Positions 23,728 to 32,869 are shown, counted from the first letter of the stretch. The stretch is DNA of 46,675 bases from Polyangiaceae bacterium (GCA_025937895.1 JAICQL010000037.1:1-46675); one strand, 5' to 3'. Made by a program: numbers and translations. Notes: a model not told the origin generated them from the sequence alone.

Positions 23728-25914
23728 TCAGGCGGGGCCCAGCGTGGTCACGTCGATGTGCTCGGACAGCGCCTGGCGCTCCGTCTCCGAGCCGTGTTCC
23801 ATCAGGTCCAGCAAGCGCCACATGCGCCACAGCCGGTGCCACTGCGCGTCCACGTCGGCAGGTGCCGTGTCCTTCACGCGGCGCATGAAGGCCTGCGCCG
23901 CGGCCAGCGACCACTTGGTGTGGCCGTCGGCGTAGTTGTCGATGCTGTTGTGCAGACGGTGCGCCAGCGCCTTCCAGGTCGCGCCCTCGCCCTCGGCCGC
24001 TTTCCAGGCCTCGAAATGCGCGCCGCCGACCCCGGAGGCCTCGATGCCCAGGTTCGTACCCAGGATCTCGGGCAGGAAGCGGCGCGTATTCAGCGACACG
24101 GCGAGCTTCGCGAGGGAGCCTGCCGCCACATCGAACAGCTGGTACAGGCGCAGATCCGTCTTGGGCAAGAAGATGTCCGGACCGAGCTCTGCAAAGGCAT
24201 GGCGGAAGATGCGGCAGTGATTCCAGGTCATGCGCCCGTCGCCGTGCTCCGAGGCATAGATGCGAAAGAGCCAGCCGTACTCTTCCCGCCCGGCGCGCTG
24301 CACGTCGGCGAAGCCCTGCAGCCAGCAGCCATCGAAGATCGCCCCGATGCAGCGCTTCAGGTCTGTCTCGCCTGCCGCGGCCGTCTCCGGGGCGAGCTTT
24401 TCCACGCGCGCCCGCACGTTGCGGGCATGCTGCTCGGCTACCAGCTCGGCAATGCCCCGCTCGGAGTACCGCGGTGGCGTGCGCGAGTTCAAGCGCTCGT
24501 CGCTTTCGAAGGCCCTGCTCAGCTTCTGCATCACCTCCTCCATGAAGATTCTGCCGAACACGTACATGGCGGGGTGCAGATCGGCGTTGGCGAAGCAGCA
24601 ATACAGCTCGCTGTTGGACAGGCTGCCGTAGCGAGCGAGGGCAAACTCGGCCAGGCTCTCCGGATCTTGCGGCGCACGGTAGCGGCCCTCCAGCTCCAGT
24701 GCGTCGGGGCGCGGGGCGCGCTCGGCAGCGGGGCTGTCTCCGCGCCGCGGCAGCCCCGCGATCCACTCGCGCAGATCATTGATCTCCGCGGCAGTGAAGG
24801 CGTCGAACATGGGCCCGTCGATGGAGAGCGAGTGGGTGAGCAAGCGGCTCCTGTCGGGAGCGCCCGGCTGCACCAGAGGTGACGCCGCCAGGACGTCGAG
24901 CAGTAGCTCATGCTGATCCGCCCCGGCCAGCATCAGCTCTTCAACGCTGTGTTGCCCGAGGCGCACGCTGGCGTGGTGCTCCGCGGAGAAGCGCGCCTTG
25001 CGCCGGATGGCCTCCAGCACGAACTCTCGCGGGGTGAGCGGCACGTTGCGGCCGCACATGGCGTCATGCCAGCGCACGTACGAGCGCTGAGCGGCCGCGA
25101 AGCCACGGGCGATGCGCCGGCGAGCCCCGGCCTCCGGCCGCTCGTCGAGGGCGTGTGCCAGCGCCTGGCGCGCCAGCGCCCCCAGCGCCTCGCCGTCGTG
25201 CAGCTCGAAGTAGCGCAGGCACGCGCTGCGCACCTGCAGCTCGGGTGCCAGCGCGCTCAGCAGCGGGCAGGGGCCCACCATGGTCATCCACAGGTTGAAG
25301 CCCACGGTCTCCAGCGAAAGGCTCGTGGGAAAGAGCCCGAGGCCGAGGCCCAGCAGCGCGTGCTCGTAGGAGAGCTCCGTGCAGGGCGCGGACTCCTGCC
25401 ACTCCCAGCGCGTGATGCTCTCGGGCGGGCTGCCCAGGCTCTGTAGCAGCGCCGCGTAGCGCTGCGCGTAGGCCTCGCCCGTGCCGGGATCACCGAAGCG
25501 CAGCATGAGCTGCCGCAGCATCCTCATGCCGACCTCGCTCTCGACGGCGTTGGCCTGCACGCTGCCCCGCAGCCAGGCGCCGTCGGCGAGGCCCACGGGG
25601 CCAAACTCGCGCGCTACCCGCGCCGGCCAGCTCCAGGCAAACTCCACCTGCGGCAGCGCCGGCAGGCTGCTCCTGGCCCAACCCACCAGCGCGTCGGCAA
25701 AGGCCTCGGCAGAGTCAGTGGCGGGCAAGGCTGGCAGCGGCGCGCGCTCCAGCTGCCCGGTGACGAGCTCGAACGCCGGCAGCAGGTAGTGCACGTTCTC
25801 CTCGAGATCGACGAACAGCCGGCAGAACAGCTCGCGCGGGGTGCACGGGCGCTGCGCGCGCTGCACGCTGCCGCCAAACTCGGGCCAGGGCGAGGCGTTG
25901 AGAGCGCCGCTCAT
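23728..25914 (-). CDS. Tandem haem-oxygenase-like diiron protein, first copy degenerate
   Basis: A 728-residue protein. Its C-terminal 200 residues carry the pattern of the iron-containing redox enzyme family (haem-oxygenase-like diiron oxidases, HDO): DGCWLQG at 528, Glu544/545, SEHGDG with Glu556, NH with His566, Glu625 and HNSIDNYADGH supplying His655, Asp659 and His665. An N-terminal region from residue 111 (DGAWLRG) aligns without gaps over 51 residues, but the Glu and His ligand positions are Arg and Tyr, and the later HxxxD...H motif is also lost. HDO enzymes include SznF (N-nitrosation), UndA, BesC and RohS. It starts after a five-base gap from the N-monooxygenase stop, so it is in that operon. 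A role in N-oxidation of the product is inference. Confidence 0.75.
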   Translation of the reverse strand: MSGALNASPWPEFGGSVQRAQRPCTPRELFCRLFVDLEENVHYLLPAFELVTGQLERAPLPALPATDSAEAFADALVGWARSSLPALPQVEFAWSWPARVAREFGPVGLADGAWLRGSVQANAVESEVGMRMLRQLMLRFGDPGTGEAYAQRYAALLQSLGSPPESITRWEWQESAPCTELSYEHALLGLGLGLFPTSLSLETVGFNLWMTMVGPCPLLSALAPELQVRSACLRYFELHDGEALGALARQALAHALDERPEAGARRRIARGFAAAQRSYVRWHDAMCGRNVPLTPREFVLEAIRRKARFSAEHHASVRLGQHSVEELMLAGADQHELLLDVLAASPLVQPGAPDRSRLLTHSLSIDGPMFDAFTAAEINDLREWIAGLPRRGDSPAAERAPRPDALELEGRYRAPQDPESLAEFALARYGSLSNSELYCCFANADLHPAMYVFGRIFMEEVMQKLSRAFESDERLNSRTPPRYSERGIAELVAEQHARNVRARVEKLAPETAAAGETDLKRCIGAIFDGCWLQGFADVQRAGREEYGWLFRIYASEHGDGRMTWNHCRIFRHAFAELGPDIFLPKTDLRLYQLFDVAAGSLAKLAVSLNTRRFLPEILGTNLGIEASGVGGAHFEAWKAAEGEGATWKALAHRLHNSIDNYADGHTKWSLAAAQAFMRRVKDTAPADVDAQWHRLWRMWRLLDLMEHGSETERQALSEHIDVTTLGPA

Positions 25915-25919
25915 ATCGC

Positions 25920-27263
25920 TCAGAGCACGAGCGCCTGCGCCGCGAGCGGCGCAGCTGGGTTAGCTCTGTCGCTTGTCGGTGGCCGCTCTGAGTGCCAGTA
26001 GATGGGCGCCCCTTGCGCGTCCACCGGATAGACCTGCCGCCCCACGATGGCGTTGCAGATCACGGCCGAGCGCCACGCGGCCAGGCTGAGCTGGGCGTCA
26101 GCGATGCCGTGCGAGCAGCGACCGGCGTTCTGCATGTAGATGCGCTGCTCGGGCGCGCCATCCCAGATGACACTGAAGTCCTCGCGCAGCCGCGGGTTGC
26201 CCTCCGCATCGCGCGGCATGCGCTCGGCGATCGGGCTCAGGCACTCCGGCAGCCGGTAACGATATCCGGTGGCCAGGATCACCACGTCCGCGTCGAGCGC
26301 CTCGGTCTGACCCGTGAACGCATTGTGCGCAAACAGCCGGAGCTCCGCGCGCTCCCGGCGCATGCCCCGCACCTCGCGCTCCGGCAGGATGCGGCAGACG
26401 GGCCCGCGCTGCTCGACGCACTCCAGCTCGTACAGCCGCTGCGAGATCTGGCTCAAGGTCAGCGGCGAGATGCCGTCACCCGCGAGCTTCTGCTGCGGCA
26501 CCAGCTGCCGCCGGCGCTCCTCGGGCAGGCGGTGGAAGCTGCGCACATAGTCGGGCGTGAAGAGCTCGTTGGTGAACGCCGTCTCGTCCAGCGGACTGAG
26601 GTTGGAGCGGCGGGTGATCCAGTCGATGCTGGCGGCCTGCCCCAGGCGCCCGCTCAGCAGATCCAGGCAGATCTCTGCGCTGCTCTGGCCTCCGCCCACG
26701 ATCGCCACCCGGCGCTTCTCGACGGAGAGCTGGCTGTGCAGGTAGCTGCTGCTGTGAAAGCACTCGCGGCCGAGAAACGCCTCCAGCCCGGGCGGCACGT
26801 GCGGATGCAGGCCGGCGCCGATCACCAGGTTGCTGGCGGGGAGCCACTCCCGGGTGTTGTCGAGGCGCACCACTAGCTGGCCGTTGCGCACGGCCACCTC
26901 TCTCACCTCGCAGCCGAAGCGCAGGTTGGGGAGCTGCTCAGCGACCCAGCGCAGGTAGCTGGCAAACTCCACGCGCAAGACGCGCGGGTACTCGGCGTTC
27001 AGAAAGCGGTAGAACTGTCCTCGCTCCACCAGATAGGCGAGGAAGCTGAAGCGGCTGGTCGGATCGGCGGGCGTGACCAGATCCTTGAGGAACGAGGTCT
27101 GCATGCACGAGCCCGCCAGCATCATGCCCGGATGCCACTCGAAGCTGCCGGCGCGCTCGAAGAAGCGTGACCTGACGTCATGGATCGGGCACAGCAGGGC
27201 GGCCAGACTGAGATTGAATGGGCCAACACCAACGCCCACCACATCGAACCCTGTCGTCTTCAT
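25920..27263 (-). CDS. Lysine/ornithine/diamine N-monooxygenase (IucD/RhbE-type)
   Basis: A 447-residue flavoprotein that hydroxylates a terminal amine to give the hydroxylamine precursor of hydroxamate siderophores. It has the FAD motif GVGPFNL (about residue 11), the family segment MQTSFLKDLVTPADPTSRFSF (about 54-74), the NADPH site GGGQSSAE (about 191) and ATGYRY (about 330). The segment LxDLVTxxDPTS is typical of the IucD and RhbE branch. Diaminopropane, diaminobutyrate, lysine and ornithine are all possible substrates; an aminotransferase for diaminobutyrate is nearby, but the decarboxylase that makes diaminopropane in the Rhb pathway is not. It heads an operon with the HDO gene, divergent from the ABC transporters across a Fur-like site. 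Confidence 0.9.
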   Translation of the reverse strand: MKTTGFDVVGVGVGPFNLSLAALLCPIHDVRSRFFERAGSFEWHPGMMLAGSCMQTSFLKDLVTPADPTSRFSFLAYLVERGQFYRFLNAEYPRVLRVEFASYLRWVAEQLPNLRFGCEVREVAVRNGQLVVRLDNTREWLPASNLVIGAGLHPHVPPGLEAFLGRECFHSSSYLHSQLSVEKRRVAIVGGGQSSAEICLDLLSGRLGQAASIDWITRRSNLSPLDETAFTNELFTPDYVRSFHRLPEERRRQLVPQQKLAGDGISPLTLSQISQRLYELECVEQRGPVCRILPEREVRGMRRERAELRLFAHNAFTGQTEALDADVVILATGYRYRLPECLSPIAERMPRDAEGNPRLREDFSVIWDGAPEQRIYMQNAGRCSHGIADAQLSLAAWRSAVICNAIVGRQVYPVDAQGAPIYWHSERPPTSDRANPAAPLAAQALVL

Positions 27264-27303
27264 CCGAGCCTCACTGGCGTGGATAGCCAGGCACGGCCTA
27301 GTT

Positions 27304-27322
27304 GTAAATAGGAATTGTTATC
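27304..27322. promoter_or_regulatory. Fur-box-like operator, divergent promoter
   Basis: GTAAATAGGAATTGTTATC lies between the N-monooxygenase gene (minus, start 27263) and the first ABC transporter gene (plus, start 27387). It matches the site at 1225-1243 at 15 of 19 bases, and the reverse complement of the site at 32870-32888 at 15 of 19, which supports a single regulator for all three. Confidence 0.65.
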
Positions 27323-27386
27323 ATGTAGAGAGAGACGACCCCTGAGACATGACCGCTCCACGCCTCTCGCCAGCGCGCCGGATGAC

Positions 27387-29030
27387 ATGAAACTGCTGCT
27401 CCTGCTCACGCAGTCTTCGCGGCCACTGCTGCTCGGCGCGCTGCTCACCAGCGTGCTGGGCGGCGTCGGCGGCACCTGGATGGTGGCAGCGATCCATCGC
27501 GGCCTGGCGGCGAGCAGCGCACAGCTGCCGCGGCTGGGACTGGAGTTTGCAGCCGGCAGTGTGCTCGTGCTGCTCCTGCGCTGGGCATCTCGCTCGCTCT
27601 TCGTGGAGCTCAGCCAGAGCACCATGGAGCGGCTGCGCAGGCACATCAGCGCGCGCGTGGCTGGCGCGCCATATCGCCAGATAGAGGCAGCGGGCACGCC
27701 GCGGCTGCTGGCTCTGCTGACGGAGGACGTGGCCACGGTCGCAGAGTTCTTCGTGATCTTGCCGCGCCTGGTGCTGCAGGGCGCGGTGGTGCTGGGCTGC
27801 CTGGGCTACCTCACCTTGCTCTCCTGGCGTGCCTTCAGCCTGGCGCTGCTGGGCGTGCTCCTGGGCTCCTGCGGCAGGTACCTGGGCACGCGGCGCGCCG
27901 GTGAGCACCTGCGCCGCGCGCGCGGCGCGGAGGACGAGCTATACGGTAGCCTTCGCGGCCTGCTCGCCGGCGCCAAGGAGCTCAAGCTGCACGCGGGGCG
28001 GCACCGCGCCTTCCTGGCCGAGGTGCTGGGCGCTGGCGTGGAGCGCGTCAGGCAGGAGCGGACGCGCGCGGATGAGCTGCATCTGATCTCCGTCCACTGG
28101 GGAGTGCTGCTGTTCTACGCGATGATCGGCGGCGTGCTGTTCCTGCCCGCGAGCGCGCTCGGCATCACGGCGGAGGTGCGCTCCGGCTACGCGCTGATGT
28201 TTCTGTACATGATGCTGCCCGTCCACTCGTTGCTGGAGGCCGTGCCCGAGATCAGCCGCACGCGGGTCGCCCTGGAGCGCATCGAGAGTGCCGGGCTGAA
28301 CGATGGGCCCCCGGCGCAGGGGCTAGCGGCAGGCGAGGCGTTGCGCAGCCTGCGCCTCTCGCAGGTGACCCACAGCTACCGGCGCGACGACAGCGACGGT
28401 GTGTTTCAGCTGGGCCCGCTCAGCCTGGAGCTGCGGCCCGGCGAGGTGGTGTTCCTGATCGGCGGCAACGGCAGCGGCAAGACCACGCTGGCCAAGGTCA
28501 TCGTCGGGCTATACCCGCCCGAGACGGGCGAGCTGCTGCTGAATGGCGCGCCCGTCGGCGCTGAAGGGCTGGAGGCATACCGGCAGCACTTCGCCGCGGT
28601 GTTCAGCGATTTTCACCTGTTTGACGGCCTGCTCGGTGTCCCCGCCGAGCAGCTGGAGCTGGCGAGAGGGCTGCTCGCCGCGCTGGGGCTGGCCCACAAG
28701 GTCCGCATCGAGCACGGCTGCTTCTCGACCACGCAGCTCTCCACGGGTCAGCGCAAGCGGCTGGCCCTGCTGGTGGCGCTCCTGGAGGATCGTCCGGTGT
28801 ACGTGTTCGATGAGTGGGCCGCCGATCAAGATCCCGAATACAAGGAGATCTTCTACCGGCAGGTGCTGCCGGAGCTGCGGCGCTGCGGCAAGGCCGTGCT
28901 GGTGATCTCGCACGACGACCGCTTCTATCATCTGGGCGATCGCTGCCTGGAGCTGAAGGAGGGGCGCCTGCGCGCGCGCGAGCCCTCGAAGCTGCCGTCG
29001 CGGCCGCGCCTGGAGCAGGCGCTGGCATGA
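27387..29030 (+). CDS. Cyclic-peptide-export-type ABC transporter, copy 1
   Basis: A 547-residue fused membrane/ATPase half-transporter. Six hydrophobic helices occupy the first 300 residues; the ATPase domain has Walker A GGNGSGKTT (about 359), signature LSTGQ, Walker B VYVFDEW followed by AADQDPEY, and the H-loop ISHDD. The FDEWAADQDPxYKxxFYRQxLPEL segment is typical of SyrD/PvdE-type exporters of siderophore precursors and lipopeptides. PvdE moves a peptide precursor to the periplasm. The start at 27387 puts the first helix at the N-terminus; no signal lies further upstream. Its stop overlaps the next copy's start in ATGA. Confidence 0.9.
   Translation: MKLLLLLTQSSRPLLLGALLTSVLGGVGGTWMVAAIHRGLAASSAQLPRLGLEFAAGSVLVLLLRWASRSLFVELSQSTMERLRRHISARVAGAPYRQIEAAGTPRLLALLTEDVATVAEFFVILPRLVLQGAVVLGCLGYLTLLSWRAFSLALLGVLLGSCGRYLGTRRAGEHLRRARGAEDELYGSLRGLLAGAKELKLHAGRHRAFLAEVLGAGVERVRQERTRADELHLISVHWGVLLFYAMIGGVLFLPASALGITAEVRSGYALMFLYMMLPVHSLLEAVPEISRTRVALERIESAGLNDGPPAQGLAAGEALRSLRLSQVTHSYRRDDSDGVFQLGPLSLELRPGEVVFLIGGNGSGKTTLAKVIVGLYPPETGELLLNGAPVGAEGLEAYRQHFAAVFSDFHLFDGLLGVPAEQLELARGLLAALGLAHKVRIEHGCFSTTQLSTGQRKRLALLVALLEDRPVYVFDEWAADQDPEYKEIFYRQVLPELRRCGKAVLVISHDDRFYHLGDRCLELKEGRLRAREPSKLPSRPRLEQALA
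28443..28496 (+). repeat. 54-base block identical to one in the second transporter gene
   Basis: Covers the strand before Walker A through the Lys after GKTTLAK. It is identical base for base to 30089-30142, whereas flanking regions of the two transporter genes differ by many synonymous changes, which suggests gene conversion or strong constraint. Confidence 0.8.
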
Positions 29031-30643
29031 GCCTGCTGCTCTTTCTGATCCGGGCCTCGCGCGTGCTGTTTGCCAGCGCGCTGCTGACGGGCGTGCTGAG
29101 CGGGCTCGGGGGCTCCTGGGTGGTGGTGCTCATCCACCGCTCGCTCGCGGCGCCGCCGGAGCAGCTGTCGGCGCTCGGGCTCGAGTTTGGCATCGTGTGC
29201 ACCGGCATGCTGCTCGTGCGCTGGCTGTCGCAGTCGCAGTTTGCGCGGCTCCGCCATCGCACGGTGGCGCTGCTGCGCCGGCACATCAGCCAGCACTTTG
29301 CCGAGGCACCGTATCCCGAGCTGGAGCGCTGGGGAGCGGGGCGCCTGTGGGCCGTGTTGATCGAAGACATCGCCACGGTCTCGGAGTTCTTCGTGGCGCT
29401 GCCGCGCCTGCTGACCCAGGGTGCGATTGTCATCGGCTGCCTCGGGTACCTGGCGTGGCTGTCCTGGCAGGCGTTCCTGTTCGCGCTGGCCATGGTGTTG
29501 CTGGGCTCGAAGGCACGAGCCTGGGGTGGCCGCAAGGCGAGCGAGCACCTGGAGCGGGCGCGCCGCGAAGAGGACGAGCTGCACCGCCACTTCCAGGGCC
29601 TGCTTGGCGGCGCGAAGGAGCTGCGGTTGAACGCCGGGCGCCGCGCGGCCTTCATCGACACGGTGCTGCGCGACAGCATCGGCAGAGTGGCGAGCCAGCG
29701 CCGCCGCGGCCTGCAGATCCACGTGGCGGCTGCCAGCTGGGGCAGCTTCCTGTTTTTCGTGGTGATGGGTGCCGTGGTCTTTGGCCTGAGCAGCGCGCTG
29801 GGGCTGCCGGGTCAGGTGCGGGCGGGCTACACGCTGATGCTGCTGTACATGTTGCACCCGATGGAGCTGCTGCTGGAAGCGCTGCCGGAGCTCTCGCTCG
29901 CGCGCATCGCCCTCGCGCACATCGCGGAGGTGGGCGTGGGGCTGGAGGCTCGCGAGGCGCCGGGCGTGCCCGAGCCGCCGGCGCGCATCCACAGCCTGCG
30001 CTTGCGCGCGGTGACGCACACGTACCGGCGCGAGGCGGACGACGGCGTATTCAGCGTGGGGCCGCTGGAGCTCGAGCTGCGTCCGGGGGAGGTGGTGTTC
30101 CTGATCGGCGGCAACGGCAGCGGCAAGACCACGCTGGCCAAGCTGCTGGTGGGTCTGTATTCGCCGCAGGCGGGGCAGATCGAGCTGGACGGCGCGCCCG
30201 TGCAGCCGGCAGCCGCCGAGGCGTACCGGCAGTGCTTCTCGGCGGTGTTCTCCGATTTTCACCTGTTCGAGCAGCTGCTCGGCATGCACGCTGTCAGCCT
30301 GGACGAGCGAGCGCTGCAGCTATTGCGCTCGCTGGAGCTGGAGCGGCACGTACAGGTGCGCGGCGGCGCTTTCTCCAGCACTGCGCTGTCGCTCGGCCAG
30401 CGAAAGCGGCTCGCCCTGCTCGTAGCCCGGCTGGAAGATCGCCCGGTGTACGTCTTCGACGAGTGGGCTGCCGATCAGGATCCGGCCTACAAAGACGTGT
30501 TCTATCGCCAGCTGCTGCCCGAGTTGCGCGCGAGCGGCAAGGCCGTGCTGGTCATCACTCACGATGACCACTACTTCGCGCTGGCCGATCGTTGCCTGCG
30601 GCTGGAGCACGGCCAGCTCCAGCCGGAGGTCGCTCACGCCTGA
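29027..30643 (+). CDS. Cyclic-peptide-export-type ABC transporter, copy 2
   Basis: A 538-residue paralog of the preceding gene, same order: six helices, then Walker A GGNGSGKTT (about residue 361), signature LSLGQ, Walker B VYVFDEW with AADQDPAY, and H-loop ITHDD. It starts at an ATG overlapping the previous stop (ATGA), so the two proteins are made from one message and could form a heterodimer, which SyrD/PvdE-type transporters are not known to need. All ATPase residues are intact in both, so neither is obviously a dead partner. It converges on the acyltransferase gene with a four-base gap. Confidence 0.9.
   Translation: MSLLLFLIRASRVLFASALLTGVLSGLGGSWVVVLIHRSLAAPPEQLSALGLEFGIVCTGMLLVRWLSQSQFARLRHRTVALLRRHISQHFAEAPYPELERWGAGRLWAVLIEDIATVSEFFVALPRLLTQGAIVIGCLGYLAWLSWQAFLFALAMVLLGSKARAWGGRKASEHLERARREEDELHRHFQGLLGGAKELRLNAGRRAAFIDTVLRDSIGRVASQRRRGLQIHVAAASWGSFLFFVVMGAVVFGLSSALGLPGQVRAGYTLMLLYMLHPMELLLEALPELSLARIALAHIAEVGVGLEAREAPGVPEPPARIHSLRLRAVTHTYRREADDGVFSVGPLELELRPGEVVFLIGGNGSGKTTLAKLLVGLYSPQAGQIELDGAPVQPAAAEAYRQCFSAVFSDFHLFEQLLGMHAVSLDERALQLLRSLELERHVQVRGGAFSSTALSLGQRKRLALLVARLEDRPVYVFDEWAADQDPAYKDVFYRQLLPELRASGKAVLVITHDDHYFALADRCLRLEHGQLQPEVAHA
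30089..30142 (+). repeat. 54-base block identical to one in the first transporter gene
   Basis: The second copy of the identical block described for 28443-28496, in the Walker A region of the second transporter. Confidence 0.8.
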
Positions 30644-30647
30644 GGGG

Positions 30648-31292
30648 TCAGCCAGGGGCCCGCGCGCCGCTCTCGAACGGCCTGCCGCTCGCGCCGCGCA
30701 CGTAGTCGAAGTGCAGCTCGAAGAAGTGCCGCCGTGAGAGCAGCATCAGCGCCGCGCGCTTGTGCGGAAAGTCGAACTCCTTCACCTTCTCGAAGCCCGC
30801 CTGCTGCAGGTAGCCGATCATCTTCGCGTTGTCCGCGCGCGGCTCAGACACGATGCGCGCCGTGCGCGGGTCGCTCAGAAAGAGGTAGTGCGCCAGCCCC
30901 AGCAGCCACGCCTGCACGCGCGCGGGGCCGCGGTAGCGCTCCTCGCCCACGAGCATGTGGATGCCGCGGTCGTGCTCCGCCACGTCGTAATGGGGTGCGA
31001 TGCGATCGTGCTGCGCCCAGTACGCCTCGAAGTACCCGAAGGGATCGGCGTCAAAGTAGCCGATCAGCGGCTCCACCGCCGGCATCTCCAGCTGCCTTCG
31101 CAGGTACGCGGCGTGCTCCTCGGGTGTACCGGTCAGCTCCCAGAAGGCGGCTACGCGGGGGGTGTTCATCCAGGCGTGAAAGCAGCCCAGGTGGACAGTC
31201 GGTGCCAGCCGCGCGAGCGCGAGGGTGGTCTGCAGCGGGTGAACGGGGCGGGCATAGACAAAGGTTGGCGGGGTGGTGTCTCTGTGGGTCAT
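30648..31292 (-). CDS. Siderophore N-acyltransferase (IucB/RhbD-type, GNAT)
   Basis: A 214-residue GNAT-fold enzyme. It shows the siderophore acetyltransferase pattern: FHAWMNTPRVAAFWELTG near the start, then PFGYFEAYWAQHDRIAPHYDVAEHDRGIHMLVGE and YRGP, ending with LQQAGFEKVKEFDFPHKRAALM. These enzymes acylate N-hydroxylated lysine, ornithine or diaminopropane to give the hydroxamate, usually from acetyl-CoA. The ATG at 31292 is preceded by GGAG at seven bases; a GTG at 31310 that overlaps the upstream TGA is an alternative. It is coupled to the aminotransferase gene in a two-gene operon. With a fatty-acyl-AMP ligase nearby a longer acyl group is possible. Confidence 0.88.
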   Translation of the reverse strand: MTHRDTTPPTFVYARPVHPLQTTLALARLAPTVHLGCFHAWMNTPRVAAFWELTGTPEEHAAYLRRQLEMPAVEPLIGYFDADPFGYFEAYWAQHDRIAPHYDVAEHDRGIHMLVGEERYRGPARVQAWLLGLAHYLFLSDPRTARIVSEPRADNAKMIGYLQQAGFEKVKEFDFPHKRAALMLLSRRHFFELHFDYVRGASGRPFESGARAPG

Positions 31293-31306
31293 CGCTTTGC
31301 TCCAAT

Positions 31307-32779
31307 TCACTCGCCCGCGGCTTCCGTCAGCGCGCCGAGGGTCAGCTCGTCATTGGCCGCATGCTCCGGTCTCCAGCGCAGGGCGGCGCCGCGTACAGCT
31401 TCGGCAGTGATGGCCGCGATGCGATCGATCTCGGCCTCGCTCGCGATCAGCGGGCAGAGAAAGCGCAGAGTGGCGGCCTTTCGCCCGCCCACCTCCAGGA
31501 TGAGACCGCGCTCCAGGCAACCGCGCTGGATGGCTGATGCCAGCTCGCCGCTGGCGGGAGCGTGCCCCAGACGATCCGCCGGCCCTGCCGGGTCCACGAT
31601 CTCGATGCCCAGCATCAGGCCCCGCCCGCGCACCTCGCCCAAGCAGGCGTGCTGGCGCTGCAACTCCAGAAAGTGCGAGCGCAGGCGCTCGCCAAGCAGC
31701 GCTGCCCGGCGATCCAGCCGCTGCTTCTGGATGAAGCGCAAGGTGGCCACGCCCGCGGCCATGGCCAGCTGATTGCCGCGAAAGGTGCCGGCATGCGCCC
31801 CCGGCGACCACACGTCCAGCGCCTCATCGTACACCACCAGCGACAGCGGCAAGCCACCGCCCACCGCCTTGGACAGCACCAGCACGTCCGGCATGATGCC
31901 GGCGTGCTCGAAGGCGAAGTAGCGGCCCGTGCGGCCGAAGCCGGTCTGCACCTCGTCCAGGATCAGCGGCACCTTCAGCTCGCTGCACAGCTGGCGCAGA
32001 CCCTGCAACCACTCCACCGGCGCAGGGATCACGCCGCCCTCGCCCTGCACGGCCTCCAGGATCACGCCGGCGGGGCGCGCCACGCCGGACTCGGGATCCT
32101 CCAGCAAGTTGCGGATGTACTGCAGCCCGGCTTGCTCGCCTTGCTTGCCACCCAGCCCGAACGGGCAGCGGTAAGAGTGAGGGTAGGGCAGGAATTGCAC
32201 CCCGGCGCTGCCCCCCAGCATGCCCTTGGGCTTGACGTTGCCCATCAGCTGCAGCGCGCCCTGAGTCATGCCGTGGTACGCGCCCTGGAAGGCGAGCACG
32301 TCGTGGCGCCCGGTGGCGGTCCGCACCAGCTTGAGCGCGGCCTCCACCCCATCGCTGCCCGTGGGCCCGCAGAACTGCACGCGCGCGTGCTCGGCAAAGG
32401 CCGGTGGCAGCATGCCGAACAGCTCCTCGACGAACTCGGCCTTGACCGGGGTGGTGAGATCGAGCGTCTGCATGGGCAGCTCGCTGGCCAGCGCGCTCTG
32501 GATGGCCTCGACCACGACCGGATGATTGTGCCCGAGCGCCAGCGTGCCCGCCGCCGCCAGGCAGTCGATGAACACGCGCCCCTCCACGTCCTCCACGTAG
32601 ATGCCCTGGCCGCGGCGCAACGCCAGCGGGATGCGCCGTGGGTAGCTGCGGGCGTTGGACTCGCGCTGCTTCTGCCGGGAGAGCAGCGCGTTGCCGGAGA
32701 GCACATGGCGCCCGGAGAACTGCCAGTGGCGTTCTGCCAGCCCTGCTGCAGCTACCGCGAGGTCCTCGACTGGTTGCAT
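31307..32779 (-). CDS. Diaminobutyrate--2-oxoglutarate aminotransferase (RhbA/EctB-type)
   Basis: A 490-residue class III PLP aminotransferase. It has the diaminobutyrate-type N-terminus with SYPRRIPLALRRGQG, FCGPTGSDGVEAALK, AYHGMTQGALQLMG, VQGEGGVIPA, DEVQTGFGRTG and the PLP Lys in LSKAVGGGLPLS. These enzymes make 2,4-diaminobutyrate from aspartate semialdehyde and glutamate; in rhizobactin 1021 (RhbA) it leads to diaminopropane. AGGAA lies six bases before the ATG at 32779. Open frame continues upstream but that start fits the family length. The site at 32870-32888 lies about 90 bases upstream. The diaminobutyrate could also be used directly as a peptide residue. Confidence 0.88.
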   Translation of the reverse strand: MQPVEDLAVAAAGLAERHWQFSGRHVLSGNALLSRQKQRESNARSYPRRIPLALRRGQGIYVEDVEGRVFIDCLAAAGTLALGHNHPVVVEAIQSALASELPMQTLDLTTPVKAEFVEELFGMLPPAFAEHARVQFCGPTGSDGVEAALKLVRTATGRHDVLAFQGAYHGMTQGALQLMGNVKPKGMLGGSAGVQFLPYPHSYRCPFGLGGKQGEQAGLQYIRNLLEDPESGVARPAGVILEAVQGEGGVIPAPVEWLQGLRQLCSELKVPLILDEVQTGFGRTGRYFAFEHAGIMPDVLVLSKAVGGGLPLSLVVYDEALDVWSPGAHAGTFRGNQLAMAAGVATLRFIQKQRLDRRAALLGERLRSHFLELQRQHACLGEVRGRGLMLGIEIVDPAGPADRLGHAPASGELASAIQRGCLERGLILEVGGRKAATLRFLCPLIASEAEIDRIAAITAEAVRGAALRWRPEHAANDELTLGALTEAAGE

Positions 32780-32869
32780 GAAAGATTCCTTTCGCCCCCG
32801 GCAAGCCGGGGCTGGGCTCGCGCGCGCGAACGCGCCCGCACCCACAACAGGGTGCGGCGGCCTCATATT

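Noticed and set aside
23728..25914. IucA/IucC-type siderophore synthetase
   Set aside because: It would complete the pathway, but the IucA/C signatures are absent and the DGCWLQ, SEHGDG and HNSIDN...GH patterns fit the HDO family instead.
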